In this document: positions 14,329 through 15,692 of the stretch, piece after piece
Numbering within the stretch: position 1 is the stretch's first letter
Layout of the letters: the number at the start of each line of letters is the position of its first letter
Assembly (NCBI GenBank): GCA_019322385.1
Contig: JAHWIS010000100.1
Span: 1-15,692, forward strand
Origin: Candidatus Woesearchaeota archaeon
Lineage (GTDB): Archaea > Nanobdellota > Nanobdellia > Woesearchaeales > UBA11576
Direction of reading: 5' to 3'
Length of the DNA: 15,692 bases
Notes under the pieces: generated by a model
What the model was told of the DNA's origin: nothing
Database searches by the model: none
The model's input: the letters and a program-made list of their open reading frames with translations, nothing else
Translations under genes and position numbers: made by a program

Positions 14329-14541
14329 ATGGCAACACAAAAATTGCTTCCATTGGCAGCCATGGAAAAGATATTGAAGGGCTGCGGTGCAGAGCGGGCC
14401 TCAGACAAGGCAAAGGCTGCATTGAAGGATGTCATCGAGGACATTGCTGCTGAGATTGCAGAAAGGGCAGTCAAGCTTGCAGTGCACTCAGGCAGGGTCA
14501 CTGTAAAAGCAAGCGATGTCAAGCTCGCTGCAAAGTACTAA
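14329..14541 (+). CDS. Archaeal histone (HMf family), histone 2
   Basis: A 70-residue histone-fold paralog of histone 1. It keeps Lys17, Arg23, the loop GAERASDKAK, and the interface residues Leu50, His53, Asp63 and Leu66 by comparison with HMfB. In the second DNA-contact loop it has HSGRVTV: the Lys that follows Arg in HMfB is Val57. It also has Cys19 in GCG. This suggests altered DNA affinity or assembly. The start is ATG 14329, six bases after GGGGGG (14317-14322); an out-of-frame ATG at 14324 is too close to the ribosome site. A 28-codon acidic gene follows 24 nt after the stop without a promoter, so the two are probably co-transcribed. Confidence 0.94.
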   Translation: MATQKLLPLAAMEKILKGCGAERASDKAKAALKDVIEDIAAEIAERAVKLAVHSGRVTVKASDVKLAAKY

Positions 14542-14565
14542 TCATTTTCCTTTTAGGAGGTGATC

Positions 14566-14652
14566 ATGATGCCAGATGACGGATCATGGGATGATGACAG
14601 CTGGGGCGGCGACATAGACGACGCAGTTGATGACAACAACGAGGAAGAGTAA
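14566..14652 (+). CDS. 28-residue acidic microprotein linked to histone 2
   Basis: A very short gene preceded by a perfect ribosome site, AGGAGGTGATC (14555-14565), a full match to the usual archaeal 16S 3' end. Two ATGs lie in a row (14566, 14569); the second is 8 nt from GGAGG and may be the actual start. The peptide contains 13 Asp/Glu, no Lys or Arg, and two Trp in a repeated pattern (DDGSW, DDDSW), then DDAVDDNNEEE. Such composition is typical of acidic tracts that bind histones or mimic DNA charge, so a modulator of histone 2 is conceivable; this is inference from charge and context. No known family is recognised. Confidence 0.65.
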   Translation: MMPDDGSWDDDSWGGDIDDAVDDNNEEE

Positions 14653-14672
14653 TTCTTTTATTATTCTTATTT
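14653..14672 (+). terminator. T-rich terminator after the histone 2 operon
   Basis: ATTCTTTTATTATTCTTATT follows the TAA of the acidic gene at once. No GC hairpin is present; the T-clusters fit archaeal termination. Confidence 0.45.
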
Positions 14673-14704
14673 AGGTCAGCTCTAAGCACACAATATACTA
14701 TTCG

Positions 14705-14733
14705 TACTAGTTGTTAATAAAACAATACTAGTA
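14705..14733. promoter_or_regulatory. ACTAGT palindrome pair, probable operator
   Basis: ACTAGT occurs at 14706-14711 and 14727-14732, exactly 21 bp apart, or two helical turns. The region also forms an imperfect inverted repeat: TACTAGTTGTT pairs with AACAA-ta-CTAGTA across AATAA. A third partial copy (TACTA) is at 14696-14700. It lies 25-50 bp upstream of the TATA box of the basic protein gene, where an activator or repressor dimer pair could bind. Confidence 0.5.
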
Positions 14734-14757
14734 TACAAATACGTTCAATCCAGAAAG

Positions 14758-14765
14758 TTTAAATA
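14758..14765 (+). promoter_or_regulatory. TATA box of the basic small protein gene
   Basis: AGTTTAAATACA has its centre 27 nt ahead of ATG 14788. No SD follows, so the mRNA is probably leaderless. Confidence 0.6.
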
Positions 14766-14787
14766 CACCCTGTTTTTCCAAAAAAAC

Positions 14788-14979
14788 ATGAGTTCAAGAT
14801 ACTACACAAAGAGGCAGTACAAGAAGAGGCCGAAGAGAGGCGAAAAGGCCCCTGCCAGGCCAAAGGCATTCAAGTCAGAGGCATCTGCAAAAGCATGGGC
14901 AACAAAGCACGGCAAGAAGGGTGCAAAGATTGAAGCCATTGCAGGCGGCAAGAAGTTCAAGATCAGGTCCAAGTTCTGA
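14788..14979 (+). CDS. Small highly basic protein, probably nucleic-acid binding
   Basis: A 63-residue protein with 22 Lys/Arg and only three Glu. The first third is a disordered basic stretch (YTKRQYKKRPKRGEK, then Ala/Pro). The second part (about 27-63) may fold: KSEASAKAWATKHGKKGAKI, a turn at AGGKK, and FKIRSKF. It resembles the size and composition of small ribosomal or chromatin proteins but matches no family I can name. A good TATA box 27 nt upstream indicates strong leaderless expression. Two small genes follow at 14 nt, so it heads an operon. Its place next to histone 2 and the acidic microprotein suggests, but does not prove, a role around DNA or RNA. Confidence 0.75.
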   Translation: MSSRYYTKRQYKKRPKRGEKAPARPKAFKSEASAKAWATKHGKKGAKIEAIAGGKKFKIRSKF

Positions 14980-14993
14980 ATTGGGGTGTTGGT

Positions 14994-15308
14994 TTGGGCA
15001 TTTTGGAGTTTTTGTTGGGAGGTAGCACCATACCATTGACCTCAGAACAAGTTTATAGAATCAATGCTCTTAATGATATAAAGGGGATACGAATAATGAC
15101 TGAATTTTGTGAAATCCATCCCAGCCAAGAACCGCACAAGATGCATGTCAGCTACAAGGATGTTTACTATGGACTAATTGGAGGCGATGAATTCAAGACC
15201 ATGTTCAAGAAGAATTGCGATGAGGCGAACATGATTGAATCATACCTCAGACACGTTTTTATGCAAAAAGAAAATAATAACAATAGTGAGGTGTTGAGAA
15301 ATGTTTGA
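14994..15308 (+). CDS. Unknown 104-residue protein, paralog of the next gene
   Basis: This gene probably starts at TTG 14994, five bases after the GGGGTG ribosome site (14983-14988); there is no in-frame ATG near the beginning. The N-terminus (GILEFLLGGSTIPL) is hydrophobic and is followed by LTSEQVYRINALNDIKGIRI, which resembles the same region of the next protein. The middle (HVSYKDVYYGLIGGDEFKTM) looks like a beta hairpin with a turn. No family is recognised and no metal or catalytic motif stands out. It lies 14 nt after the basic protein gene and overlaps the next gene by 8 nt, which fits one operon. Confidence 0.65.
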   Translation: MGILEFLLGGSTIPLTSEQVYRINALNDIKGIRIMTEFCEIHPSQEPHKMHVSYKDVYYGLIGGDEFKTMFKKNCDEANMIESYLRHVFMQKENNNNSEVLRNV

Positions 15309-15642
15309 TATATTGATAGAACCGATACTTATTGCGCTAGGATTTGCACCTGACGCACTAAGTCAAGAGCAGATTGATGCTCTCAATAAGATTGAAAAGA
15401 TCCAGGTAAAGCCGAAGAAGAACCTGCGCAAGAAAAACCAGGTAGCCAACATCTATCTTCACAACATCCAGTTAGGGACTGCGCACGGCAGCAGGATGGA
15501 TTATTTTGGCCATAAGCAACAGCTTGTCAAGAACCCTGAGTGCAGGGATGCGATTGTGGATATCGAGTTGATATACCACCCGCAGAGACCTGAGCCTGCA
15601 AAGCACGCTACGACAAAGCAATCGTATCAGGAGATACAATAA
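15301..15642 (+). CDS. Unknown 113-residue protein, paralog of the previous gene
   Basis: The start ATG 15301 overlaps the previous stop by 8 nt and has GAGGTG 7 nt ahead. The N-terminus is hydrophobic (FDILIEPILIALGF). Then comes ALSQEQIDALNKIEKIQV, which aligns with LTSEQVYRINALNDIKGIRI of the upstream protein with one two-residue gap. A basic patch (KPKKNLRKKNQ) and a beta-like stretch (ANIYLHNIQLGTAHGSRMDY) follow, and the tail is polar and probably disordered. Function is unknown. The gene pair looks like an old tandem duplication. A-rich sequence and a short T-run (15684-15688) near the window edge may end the operon. Confidence 0.65.
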   Translation: MFDILIEPILIALGFAPDALSQEQIDALNKIEKIQVKPKKNLRKKNQVANIYLHNIQLGTAHGSRMDYFGHKQQLVKNPECRDAIVDIELIYHPQRPEPAKHATTKQSYQEIQ

Positions 15643-15692
15643 GGCGAAGAGAAAAAAAGAAAAAATAATAAAAAAATAAAATCTTTTTACTC

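Noticed and set aside
1..15692. CRISPR array, tRNA, rRNA, insertion sequence or integration site
   Set aside because: I saw no spaced direct repeats, cloverleaf pattern, transposase or terminal inverted repeats in the intergenic regions.

Overview
The window is from an archaeon. It has two HMf-type histone genes and AT-rich TATA boxes about 27 bp upstream of leaderless start codons. Other starts use Shine-Dalgarno (SD) sites made of G-runs. It also has an MthK-type potassium channel, a DUF835 module and heavy AGA/AGG arginine usage. Short, tightly packed genes and small proteins suggest a DPANN lineage such as Woesearchaeota, but nothing in the sequence proves that placement. I found no tRNA, rRNA, CRISPR array, insertion sequence or phage gene.

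Left part (1-5057). The window opens with the C-terminal tail of an HSR1/YlqF-type GTPase. It overlaps by 4 nt an alkaline-phosphatase-superfamily hydrolase, which is followed by a small membrane protein. An MscS channel converges on this group. Then come a 50-codon orphan gene, histone 1 with a hairpin in its leader, and a radical SAM enzyme with a helix-hairpin-helix tail (the DNA modification/repair type), which is probably leaderless.

Middle part (5118-10884). A lemA-htpX operon has a tandem TATA promoter. A minus-strand lipoprotein and an acyltransferase (PlsC-like) follow. The acyltransferase is transcribed divergently from an ABC ATPase-permease pair. The permease reading frame is broken by one in-frame TGA, after which coding continues in the same frame.

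Right part (10885-15642). A minus-strand potassium operon encodes a leaderless 26-codon upstream ORF, a two-TM K+ channel with RCK domains, and a 695-residue protein. The long protein joins a multi-TM sensor-like region, DUF835 and a second RCK pair. This is the most unusual system here: a sensor fused directly to the kind of module that gates K+ channels, one base downstream of a channel. On the plus strand follow histone 2, a 28-codon very acidic microprotein with a perfect SD, a small very basic protein behind a palindromic operator-like site, and two related unknown small proteins.

Many genes face the cell envelope or osmotic balance: MscS, the K+ channel, LemA/HtpX, the lipoprotein, the acyltransferase and the ABC exporter. 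A second group concerns chromatin or DNA: the histones, the acidic and basic microproteins and the radical SAM-HhH enzyme.
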